Below the pieces are notes generated by a model. It did no database searches. It saw only the letters and a list, made by a program, of their open reading frames with translations, and was not told the origin of the DNA. A program made the translations under genes and the position numbers. Below are positions 38,301 through 46,146 of a DNA stretch of 46,146 nt, in pieces. The first letter of the stretch is position 1; each line of letters begins with the position of its first letter. The DNA is from Hoeflea sp. BAL378 (lineage in GTDB: Bacteria; Pseudomonadota; Alphaproteobacteria; Rhizobiales; Rhizobiaceae), in NCBI RefSeq assembly GCF_000759435.1, contig NZ_JRJG01000043.1, forward strand, positions 1-46,146. Reading direction: 5' to 3'.

Positions 38301-39896
38301 TCAATCTAGCCCTTGCCTTTTACCTTTACGCGCAAAAAACGCCGAAATTACCAGTATGGCGATAATCAATCCAAAGTTAAATTGCCGATTTCCCATGTTC
38401 CAGAAGCGGTCCGCCCCGGCCGGCAGATCGACGTCGAAAACGCCTGATTCGCCCAGAGGCAGGCTGCCGACGATCCGTCCGCCGGCATCGATCACCGCCG
38501 AGATGCCGTTGTTGGCCGCCCTGACGAGAGGCAGGCGGGTTTCGACCGCCCGGAGCTGCGCCTGCCGCAGATGCTGGTAGGGCCCTGGGGTCATCCCGTA
38601 CCAGGCGTCGTTGGTGACGTTGAGCAGAAGCGCGCCGCGACCGTCGGCAACTTCCGACAACTCGGGAAAGATCACCTCGTAGCAGATCAGCGGCACGGCG
38701 CTCAATCCGCCGGGCAGGGCCAGCAATCCGCGCCGGTCGCCGGCCGAAAAGCCGCCGAAGGTCTCGGCCACGGGGGCCAGGCCGAACCTTCGCATCCAGG
38801 CCTCGAACGGCAGGTATTCGCCGAACGGAACCAGGTGCGCCTTGTCGGCGGAGCCGATGATCTGCCCCTCGTCGTCGATGACATAGATGGTGTTGTAGTA
38901 GCGCTCGGGCGCGCCGCCCGATCCATCCTCGAACCGGACCGCGCCAGTGACCAGCGTCTGGCCGACCTGCAGCATGTCGGCGATGCGCGACAGCGCGCCG
39001 GGGTTTTCGGTCAAGAGGAACGGCAGCGCCGTCTCCGGCCAGACGATGTGGCTGGGCCGCGGCCGCGCCTCAGGTGGCGGCAGGGCGCTGAGCGCGAGAA
39101 GCTGCGAGAAAATCCGCTCGCGCTCCGCCACGTCCCACTTGGCCGACTGGTCGATGGCCGGCTGGACGATCCGCACCACAACGTCCGGCGCGACCGGTTG
39201 CGCGGCATCGAGGCGCGAGAGCGCGAACCAGCCATAGCCGACATGGGCGACCAGCAGCAGCAGCGCCGCGCCCATGCCGGCAACCGCGCCCCGCCGGGTG
39301 CCCACCAGCGCCGGCGCGGAAAACACGAAGACGACGAGCGCCGACATGCCGAAAATGCCGGTCAGTTCGACCGACTGCATCATCAGCGGCGCCGGCATGG
39401 CGGCGGTGCCGATGACGTTCCAGGGAAAGCCGGTGAGCACGAAGCCGCGCGCCCATTCGGCGAGCCCGAAGGCCGCCGCGAGCGCCGCGATCCGGCCCAG
39501 CCCGTCCGACCAGAGCAGCCGCGCCAGCGCCGTGGCGGCGCCGTAAAACAGCGCCAGCACGGCGGGCAGGCCGAGCACGGCGAAGGGCAGCGCCCAGGCG
39601 AAGCCCTCGGCATCCACCAGCAGTGCATTGCCGAGCCACCAGATCCCGGCGACGAAGTAGCCCAGGCCGAACCACCAGCCGGTGGCGAAAGCCGGCCGCA
39701 ACCGGCCGAGCACGCCGGCGTCGGCCGGGCCGCTGGCGCCGTCGAGCAGCCACACCAGAACCGGAAAGGAGACGAACAGGACGGCGAAGAAATTGAACGG
39801 CGGCAATGCCAGAACCGCGAGCGCCCCGGCGAGCACCGCGACCAGGATGCGCTTGCCGCCCCAGCTCAGCATGATGGATTCAGCGATCCGTTCCAA
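38301..39896 (-). CDS. lnt: Apolipoprotein N-acyltransferase
   Basis: Lnt adds the third acyl chain to lipoproteins in the inner membrane. The 531-residue protein has about eight hydrophobic N-terminal segments (first 225 residues and one near the end) and a periplasmic nitrilase domain with the catalytic triad Glu288 (VWPETALP), Lys352 (SADKAHLVPFGEYLPFE) and Cys405 (PLICYEVIFPE). The homologue actA is needed for acid tolerance in Sinorhizobium. corC lies 253 bp upstream on the same strand. Confidence 0.97.
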   Translation of the reverse strand: MERIAESIMLSWGGKRILVAVLAGALAVLALPPFNFFAVLFVSFPVLVWLLDGASGPADAGVLGRLRPAFATGWWFGLGYFVAGIWWLGNALLVDAEGFAWALPFAVLGLPAVLALFYGAATALARLLWSDGLGRIAALAAAFGLAEWARGFVLTGFPWNVIGTAAMPAPLMMQSVELTGIFGMSALVVFVFSAPALVGTRRGAVAGMGAALLLLVAHVGYGWFALSRLDAAQPVAPDVVVRIVQPAIDQSAKWDVAERERIFSQLLALSALPPPEARPRPSHIVWPETALPFLLTENPGALSRIADMLQVGQTLVTGAVRFEDGSGGAPERYYNTIYVIDDEGQIIGSADKAHLVPFGEYLPFEAWMRRFGLAPVAETFGGFSAGDRRGLLALPGGLSAVPLICYEVIFPELSEVADGRGALLLNVTNDAWYGMTPGPYQHLRQAQLRAVETRLPLVRAANNGISAVIDAGGRIVGSLPLGESGVFDVDLPAGADRFWNMGNRQFNFGLIIAILVISAFFARKGKRQGLD

Positions 39897-39925
39897 AGTC
39901 CAACGCCCCCCGCACGCTGTCCGGC

Positions 39926-39945
39926 GCGCGCCGGAGCCGGCGCGC
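39926..39945. other. GC-rich palindrome between corC and lnt
   Basis: GCGCGCCGG and CCGGCGCGC are perfect arms around AG. The 253-bp gap (39897-40149) contains no gene; besides this palindrome it holds a weak terminator candidate at 40074-40096. Confidence 0.4.
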
Positions 39946-40073
39946 TGGACGCTGCAACATTTCCCTGTTCGCCCGCGCCGCGGACTTCAGACCCTAAGCG
40001 GGCGCGAAGGCGGCAGGCGCCGGCCCGGCCGCCCGACCTGCGCGGACAGACGAATCATTTGCGGCATCTTTTC

Positions 40074-40096
40074 AAAAAACCGGTGCATTGTCCGGT
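40074..40096 (-). terminator. Weak intrinsic terminator candidate after corC
   Basis: On the minus strand ACCGG/CCGGT form a 5-bp stem with an 8-nt loop followed by five T residues. The stem is short, so only partial termination is likely before lnt. Confidence 0.4.
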
Positions 40097-40149
40097 CCGG
40101 GCCGGGACTTTTTTCCGCGCCCGGCGCGGCCCGCCTCGCGGCGGCCGGC

Positions 40150-41292
40150 TCAGGCTACGGAGGTGTCGTCCGGCTCCGGCTGCTTCGCGGGAGGGCTCTC
40201 GCCGCGCAGCGGACGGCGGCGCGACGGCTGCCGCTTGCGGACGATGCGCACGCGCTTGACCCGGCGCGGATCGGCATCGGTGACATGGAACTCGAAGCCC
40301 GGCAGGGCCTGCACCACCTCGCCGCGCGCCGGCACGCGGCCCAGCTCGGAAAAGATCAGCCCGCCGATGGTGTCGACTTCCTCGCTCTGCTCGCGAATGT
40401 CGAAATCGGAGCCGATCTCCGCGGCCAGGTCCATGAGTTCCGCCTTGGCGTCGACGACCCAGACATCCTCGCCGGCCCGGCTGATCAGCGTCTCCTCTTC
40501 GTCGTCATGCTCGTCGGCGATGTCGCCGACCACCATCTCGACGATGTCCTCGAGCGAGACCAGCCCGTCGGTGCCGCCATATTCATCGATCACCAGCGCC
40601 ATCTGGATGCGGTTGGCCTGCATGCGCTGCATCAGGTCCGAGGCCAGCATCGAGGCGGGCACGAACAGCACCTTGCGGGTGATGCCCGATTCCTGGAGGG
40701 TTTTGCCGAGGTCGACCCGCGACAGCTCCAGCGCGTTGAGCGCATTGCGCTTCTGGATCGCGGCGGGGCTTCTGGCCGTGGACCTGCGCTTGGCGCGGGC
40801 CTGCTTGGTGATCCAGGCGAGCAGGTCGCGGATATGCACCATGCCGCGCGGATCGTCGAGATTCTCCGAATAGACCGGCATGCGCGAGCGCCCCGATTCC
40901 TCGAAGATCTCCAGCAGCCGGCCGAGCGTGGTGGTCTGGTCGACCGCCTCGACATCGGCGCGCGGCACCATGACGTCCTCGACGCGGACCTCGCGCAGGC
41001 GCAGGATGTTGTGCAGCATGGCGCGCTCGTCGGGCGAGAAGGCCTCATGCAGCTCGCCGCCCGACTGCAGCGCATCGGTCAGGTCCTCGCGGATGGTCTC
41101 GCGGTCGGAGGGCGGGAACAGGGCGCGCACCAGGCGCTGCCAAAGGCCCATGCCGTTGCGCTCGTCAGGAACCGTGACGGCTCCCTGACCATGCACGGGC
41201 ACGGGCAGATAACTGTGGGATTCCTCGCTGGATGTCGCGCTCGAGGCGCTTTGGGCGTCTCCGGTCTCGGCCGGGGCATTGCTGTCGGTCAT
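40150..41292 (-). CDS. corC: CorC/HlyC-type CBS-domain protein
   Basis: The 380-residue protein has a tandem CBS pair (about 120-265: VEDVMVPRADVEAV, RMPVYSENLDDPRGMVHIRDLL, MALVIDEYGGTDGLVSLEDIVEMVVGDI, quoted in parts) and a C-terminal CorC_HlyC domain (DVWVVDAKAELMDLA, IGGLIFSELGRVPARGEVV). There is no DUF21 membrane domain, so it is cytoplasmic, like E. coli YbeX (CorC), implicated in Mg/Co efflux and ribosome-related stress. Both ends are charged and low in complexity. ATG 41292 was chosen over an upstream in-frame start that overlaps ybeY. ybeY ends 13 bp upstream, keeping the phoH-ybeY-corC-lnt order. Confidence 0.9.
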   Translation of the reverse strand: MTDSNAPAETGDAQSASSATSSEESHSYLPVPVHGQGAVTVPDERNGMGLWQRLVRALFPPSDRETIREDLTDALQSGGELHEAFSPDERAMLHNILRLREVRVEDVMVPRADVEAVDQTTTLGRLLEIFEESGRSRMPVYSENLDDPRGMVHIRDLLAWITKQARAKRRSTARSPAAIQKRNALNALELSRVDLGKTLQESGITRKVLFVPASMLASDLMQRMQANRIQMALVIDEYGGTDGLVSLEDIVEMVVGDIADEHDDEEETLISRAGEDVWVVDAKAELMDLAAEIGSDFDIREQSEEVDTIGGLIFSELGRVPARGEVVQALPGFEFHVTDADPRRVKRVRIVRKRQPSRRRPLRGESPPAKQPEPDDTSVA

Positions 41293-41305
41293 CTTCTCTT
41301 CGGTA

Positions 41306-41821
41306 TCAAACCGGCTCTGTGTCGCCGTAGGGGTCAGATAGGTCAAGCGAGGCCAAAATGCGAGTCTCTATCGCTTCCATTTTCTCGGCATCGTTGTTTG
41401 CGATGTGATCATATCCGAAAAGATGAAGAAATCCATGGACGATCAGGTGGGTGATATGGTGCTCGACCGGTTTGCCCAGGTCCTCGGCTTCGCGCTCGAT
41501 GGTCTCGCGCGCCAGAATGATGTCGCCCAGCATCGGGCCAGGCCGGCCGCCAGGCACCAGCGGAAACGCCGGGAAGGACAGGACATTGGTGGGCTTGGGC
41601 TGGGCGCGCCACTGGCCGTTGATGTCGGCCATCATCGCGTCGTCGGCGAGCACCAGCGAGACTTCCGGCGGATCCTCGGGAAAGGGCTGGGCCTCGCGCT
41701 CGGCAAGATCACGCACGGCGACCTCGAGCGCCGCCTGCGCCAGGGCCTCGATCGCGCCCGCGTCGCCCCACTCCCCCGCCTCGACCGCAACCGCCAGACT
41801 GATCGCCGGGGCGGCGGTCAT
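41306..41821 (-). CDS. ybeY: Endoribonuclease YbeY
   Basis: YbeY is a zinc-dependent single-strand RNase involved in 16S rRNA 3' maturation and ribosome quality control; in Sinorhizobium it also affects sRNA regulation. The 171-residue protein has the metal-binding motif HGFLHLFGYDH and the preceding conserved TNVLSFPAF. The N-terminal part is longer than the E. coli protein (155 residues), normal for rhizobia. Its ATG overlaps the phoH stop by 4 nt (ATGA), indicating coupling. Confidence 0.95.
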   Translation of the reverse strand: MTAAPAISLAVAVEAGEWGDAGAIEALAQAALEVAVRDLAEREAQPFPEDPPEVSLVLADDAMMADINGQWRAQPKPTNVLSFPAFPLVPGGRPGPMLGDIILARETIEREAEDLGKPVEHHITHLIVHGFLHLFGYDHIANNDAEKMEAIETRILASLDLSDPYGDTEPV

Positions 41822-42864
41822 GCGCCGCCGGTCGGGTGCGGGTGGATCCGCTTGTCATAGGCCTCGACGATGCGCTGGACCAGCGGGTGGCGGACGACAT
41901 CGGCTCCGCGGAAGCGGCAGGTGACGACGCCCTCGACCCCGTCGACGACGGACAGCGCCTCGACCAGGCCGGAGGTGACGCCGCGGGGAAGGTCGATCTG
42001 GCTCGGGTCGCCGGTGATGATCATGCGGGAGTTCTCGCCCAGGCGGGTCAGGAACATCTTCATCTGCATCTGCGTGGTGTTCTGCGCCTCGTCGAGGATG
42101 ACGGCGGCGTTGGACAGGGTGCGGCCGCGCATGAAGGCCAGCGGCGCGATCTCGATGACGCCGGCGGTGATGGCGCGCTCGACCCTGTCGCCGGGCATCA
42201 TGTCGTAGAGCGCGTCATAGAGCGGCCTGAGATAGGGATCGACCTTCTCCTTCATGTCGCCGGGCAGGAAGCCCAGGCGCTCGCCGGCTTCCACCGCCGG
42301 CCGCGACAGGATGATGCGTTCGACCGAGCCGCGCTCGAGCAGTTGCGCGGCATGGGCGACGGCGAGATAGGTCTTGCCGGTGCCGGCGGGGCCGACGCCG
42401 AAGACCAGCTCCGAGCGCTCCATGGCGCGCATATAGGCGTCCTGCGTCGGCGTGCGGGCGATGACGGTCTTCTTGCGGGTGGAAATCTGCGCAAGCGTCA
42501 TCTTGCCCTTGCGCTCGAGCGTCGGCAGCACAAGCTGGTCGTCGGCGGCCAGCGCCATGCGGATGGCGCCCTCGACGTCGGAGCTCTCGACGCTGGCGCC
42601 CTTGAGCAGGCGATCATAGAGGAAATCCAGCGCCCGGCGCGCCTGGTTGGTGGCGATCTCCTCGCCCCGCAGCGTAACCGTGTTGCCACGGGCCCGGGCG
42701 TCGATCTTCAGCTTCTTTTCGAGCAACGCCAGATTCTGGTCGAACTGACCGAAGAGTTCGCTGGCGAGACGGTTGTTTTCAAAGGTGAGCGCGAGGTGGG
42801 TCGCGTCGGACGCGCCTGAGGCGGGCGTCGCAGCTTCTGTCTTAGACAGGTGCTCAACTGTCAA
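41818..42864 (-). CDS. phoH: PhoH-like ATPase
   Basis: PhoH proteins are RecA-like ATPases linked to RNA handling and partnered with YbeY. The protein (about 348 residues) has Walker A GVGPAGTGKTYLAVAHA, Walker B AAVILDEAQNTT and a conserved GDPSQIDLP. No ATG is available near the N-terminus. I chose TTG at 42864 because GGAG lies 8 nt before it; the alternative TTG at 42879 has a poor ribosome-binding site. miaB ends about 30 bp upstream and ybeY overlaps by 4 nt, giving the conserved miaB-phoH-ybeY-corC-lnt run. Confidence 0.93.
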   Translation of the reverse strand: MTVEHLSKTEAATPASGASDATHLALTFENNRLASELFGQFDQNLALLEKKLKIDARARGNTVTLRGEEIATNQARRALDFLYDRLLKGASVESSDVEGAIRMALAADDQLVLPTLERKGKMTLAQISTRKKTVIARTPTQDAYMRAMERSELVFGVGPAGTGKTYLAVAHAAQLLERGSVERIILSRPAVEAGERLGFLPGDMKEKVDPYLRPLYDALYDMMPGDRVERAITAGVIEIAPLAFMRGRTLSNAAVILDEAQNTTQMQMKMFLTRLGENSRMIITGDPSQIDLPRGVTSGLVEALSVVDGVEGVVTCRFRGADVVRHPLVQRIVEAYDKRIHPHPTGGA

Positions 42865-42894
42865 ACGATCTTGCTCCAAAAATGCACTGGGCCG

Positions 42895-44328
<1,434 letters not shown>

Positions 44329-44370
44329 CGGGGGCTTTTAGCGACAAAATCGCGGCTTGAAAATGGCGAA

Positions 44371-45168
44371 CTAGCCATTCAATCCGCCGGAGAGCGCCTT
44401 GATCAGGCCCTCGCGCACGCGGGCCTCGACCAGGCGGGCGGTCTTCTTGCGATCGGTCGTGGCGTCGAAGGGAATGGCGTCGGCGAAGACCACGTCGACA
44501 TCGAGCGCGCCGTAGCGGATGACGCGCAGGAGATGCGGCCCCAGCGCCACGTCGCCGGGCCAGCCCGCCACCGGCCGGTGGTAGCGCCCCATCGGCATGC
44601 CGTGCAGGCCGACATAGGCGATGGAGACCGGCTGGATATGCACCTTTCCCCCGGGCGCCAGCGGCAGCGCCGCGCTCGCCGCGCCGAACAGCGAGGCATT
44701 GAACGGCATCACCCGGTTGCCGTCGGACGTCGTGCCTTCGGCAAACAGCACCACGACCTCGCCCGCCACCAGCCGCGCCGAGACTTCGCTGACCTGCGCG
44801 CCGGTCTTGCGCCGCTCCCGGCGCTCGACGAAGACCGAGCGCTGCAGCCGGGCCAGCCAGCCGACAAGCGGCCAGGTGCGGACCTCGGACTTGGCCACGA
44901 ACACCAGTTCGGCGACCGAGCCCAGCACCAGGATGTCCTTCCACGAGACGTGATTGGAGACGATCAGCAGCGGCCGCTCGCGGGCGAGGCTTCCATGGGT
45001 GCGGACCCTGAGGCCGATGACGCGGCACATGATCCCGTGCCACCAGCGCGGCAGCCGCCGCATCAGCGAATGCCCAAGCCCGAGCGCCACGAGCTGGACG
45101 GGCAGCAGCGCCAGCGTCAGCAGCAGGAATGCCAGAAGGACGAAGCCGATGCGCAAGCCCGCGATCAT
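44371..45168 (-). CDS. plsC: 1-acyl-sn-glycerol-3-phosphate acyltransferase (PlsC family)
   Basis: PlsC-type enzymes acylate lysophosphatidic acid in the inner membrane. The 265-residue protein has an N-terminal hydrophobic helix (residues 5-32), the HX4D catalytic motif NHVSWKD near residue 72, and the substrate-binding FAEGTTSDG near 142. In rhizobia related proteins at this locus act on lyso-ornithine lipid (OlsA-like), so the exact acceptor is not certain. It lies between mur and miaB. Confidence 0.88.
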   Translation of the reverse strand: MIAGLRIGFVLLAFLLLTLALLPVQLVALGLGHSLMRRLPRWWHGIMCRVIGLRVRTHGSLARERPLLIVSNHVSWKDILVLGSVAELVFVAKSEVRTWPLVGWLARLQRSVFVERRERRKTGAQVSEVSARLVAGEVVVLFAEGTTSDGNRVMPFNASLFGAASAALPLAPGGKVHIQPVSIAYVGLHGMPMGRYHRPVAGWPGDVALGPHLLRVIRYGALDVDVVFADAIPFDATTDRKKTARLVEARVREGLIKALSGGLNG

Positions 45169-45215
45169 CGTCCGGCCGCTGGAACAGGATGGCGCGCGGC
45201 GTCCATCACGCCGGC

Positions 45216-45641
45216 CTACTGCTTGTCGGTCTTGAGCGGAATGCCGTAGAGCTCGAGCCGGTGGTCGACCAGGCGGAAGCCCAGCTCGCGGGCGATGCGC
45301 TCCTGCAACGCCTCGATCTCCGGCGAATGGAACTCGATCACCTGGCCGTTCCTGAGGTCGATGAGGTGATCGTGGTGCTCCTCGGGCACGGTCTCGTAGC
45401 GCGAGCGGCCATCGCGGAAATCATGCCGCTCGATGATGCCGATGTCCTCGAACAGCTTGACCGTGCGGTAGACTGTGGAGATGGAGATGCGCGGATCGAC
45501 CACCACGGAGCGGCGGTGCAATTCCTCGACATCGGGATGGTCGTCGGCGCCATCGAGGACCCTCGCGATGATGCGGCGCTGCTCGGTCATGCGCATGCCG
45601 CGCTCGGCGCATCTGTCTTCGAGGGGTCTTGGTTCTTCCAT
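45216..45641 (-). CDS. mur: Fur-family metalloregulator, Mur type
   Basis: The 141-residue protein has a Fur winged helix (MTEQRRIIARVL, ISISTVYRTVKLFED) and the metal site HHDHLIDLRNG (His89, His90, His92). The CxxC pair found in E. coli Fur (at the ICLDCG position) is replaced by DLRN and no other Cys pair occurs. In Rhizobiaceae this type is Mur, a manganese-responsive repressor of mntH or sitABCD, while iron control passes to RirA and Irr; irr is at 15205-15636. Specificity for Mn is inferred from family. It sits between rimI and plsC. Confidence 0.88.
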   Translation of the reverse strand: MEEPRPLEDRCAERGMRMTEQRRIIARVLDGADDHPDVEELHRRSVVVDPRISISTVYRTVKLFEDIGIIERHDFRDGRSRYETVPEEHHDHLIDLRNGQVIEFHSPEIEALQERIARELGFRLVDHRLELYGIPLKTDKQ

Positions 45642-45707
45642 CGCCTGCCCAGCCGGATACGTGGAGCGGAAATGCCGGCGAATCCGTCGCCGGCGATCCC
45701 CCCGGGA

Positions 45708-46146
45708 CTAGCGAAGATCGCGCCGCATGACAAGCGCCGTCGTGCTCGGCGCGCCCTCGCGGGCATAATAGGCGCGCCGCTCTCCGACCTGGACGAAATC
45801 CAGCCTTCGGTACATCTGGACGGCGGCCAGATTGGTCTCGTCGACCTCGAGGAACATTTCCTCGGCGCCGCGGCGCCTGGCCTCCTGCATGGCGCTGCGC
45901 ATCAGCCGCCAGCCGAGCCCGGCGCGCCGCTGCTTGGGCGAGATGCCGATCGACAGGATCTCGGCCTCGCCGGCAGCCTCGCGGCACAGCACGAAGCCCG
46001 CCGCCGCATCGCGGGAGCGGCCTTCCGGGCAGGCCAGGAACCCGAACACCGACTGCTGGCTGATGAGGCTTTCGAACTCCCCGTCCCCCCAGGCGCGGGA
46101 AAAGGCCTCGCCATGGATGCGCGACGCCGTGCGCGCGTCCTTCATC
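45708..46146 (-). CDS. rimI: GNAT acetyltransferase RimI-like (5' end cut by window edge)
   Basis: About 145 residues are visible. The GNAT acetyl-CoA-binding motif is SIGISPKQRRAGLGWRLM, and EVDETNLAAVQMYRRLDFVQVG is the RimI-like motif B (quoted in part: NLAAVQMYRRLDFVQVG). RimI acetylates the N-terminus of ribosomal protein S18 and perhaps others. An ATG codon lies at 46145-46143, but family proteins usually begin some 8-12 residues earlier, so the real start is probably outside the window. Gene order rimI-mur fits Rhizobiales, where tsaB normally lies upstream. Confidence 0.85.
   Translation of the reverse strand, partial: MKDARTASRIHGEAFSRAWGDGEFESLISQQSVFGFLACPEGRSRDAAAGFVLCREAAGEAEILSIGISPKQRRAGLGWRLMRSAMQEARRRGAEEMFLEVDETNLAAVQMYRRLDFVQVGERRAYYAREGAPSTTALVMRRDLR

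Overview
The window is GC-rich chromosomal DNA (roughly two thirds G+C by eye) from an alphaproteobacterium, most likely Hyphomicrobiales (Rhizobiales) and close to Rhizobiaceae or Hoeflea-like lineages; the genus cannot be fixed from the sequence alone. The case rests on several points: an irr gene divergent from fabA-fabB-fabI; a Mur-type Fur protein without the CxxC motif; a PhrR-type XRE regulator beside lnt; a YlxR protein fused to an L7Ae-like domain; and the block fur/mur-plsC-miaB-phoH-ybeY-corC-lnt-phrR-metK-trmB. No transposase, integrase, prophage, CRISPR array, rRNA or tRNA gene was found.

Layout. Positions 1-931 (minus) hold ubiE and the 5' end of ubiB (ubiquinone synthesis). Positions 1137-3384 (plus) hold mutM, an enoyl-CoA hydratase and rpsT with its own promoter and terminator. 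An approximately 820-bp non-coding region full of inverted repeats and GANTC sites precedes dnaA (4205), followed by dnaN, recF and a MoeB/ThiF protein. A perfect 23-bp inverted repeat separates moeB from a convergent 2-hydroxyacid dehydrogenase. Positions 10336-13074 encode two exported proteins, a double-SH3 protein and a Tat-dependent 5'-nucleotidase. ilvD and irr (minus) and fabA-fabB-fabI (plus) follow. Positions 18697-23060 (minus) hold an orphan flavin reductase and a two-gene operon, kaiC-like ATPase plus hybrid histidine kinase; this is the only accessory-looking segment. From 23383 to 46145 nearly every gene lies on the minus strand and belongs to translation and RNA metabolism (pnp, rpsO, truB, rbfA, infB, ylxR, nusA, rimP, trmB, miaB, ybeY, phoH) or to envelope and methionine/SAM metabolism (lnt, corC, plsC, metK), ending in mur and a rimI gene cut by the window edge.

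How the genes work together. The minus-strand block reads as three transcription groups: rimI-mur-plsC-miaB-phoH-ybeY-corC-lnt; phrR/metK-trmB, ending in a clear intrinsic terminator; and the rimP-nusA-ylxR-infB-rbfA-(unknown)-truB-rpsO-pnp translation superoperon. The unknown gene at 28536-28994 sits inside that superoperon with 1-nt junctions on both sides.

Most of the window is ordinary core genome and I see no clearly new multi-gene system. The best leads are: a Walker A Thr-to-Pro change in DnaA; an array of four hairpins with repeated linkers in the nusA leader; the KaiC-kinase operon, with altered catalytic and phospho-site residues, lying between two same-core terminators; dense palindromes and GANTC sites upstream of dnaA; the 23-bp inverted repeat at 8963-9043; and a SahR-like palindrome in front of metK.
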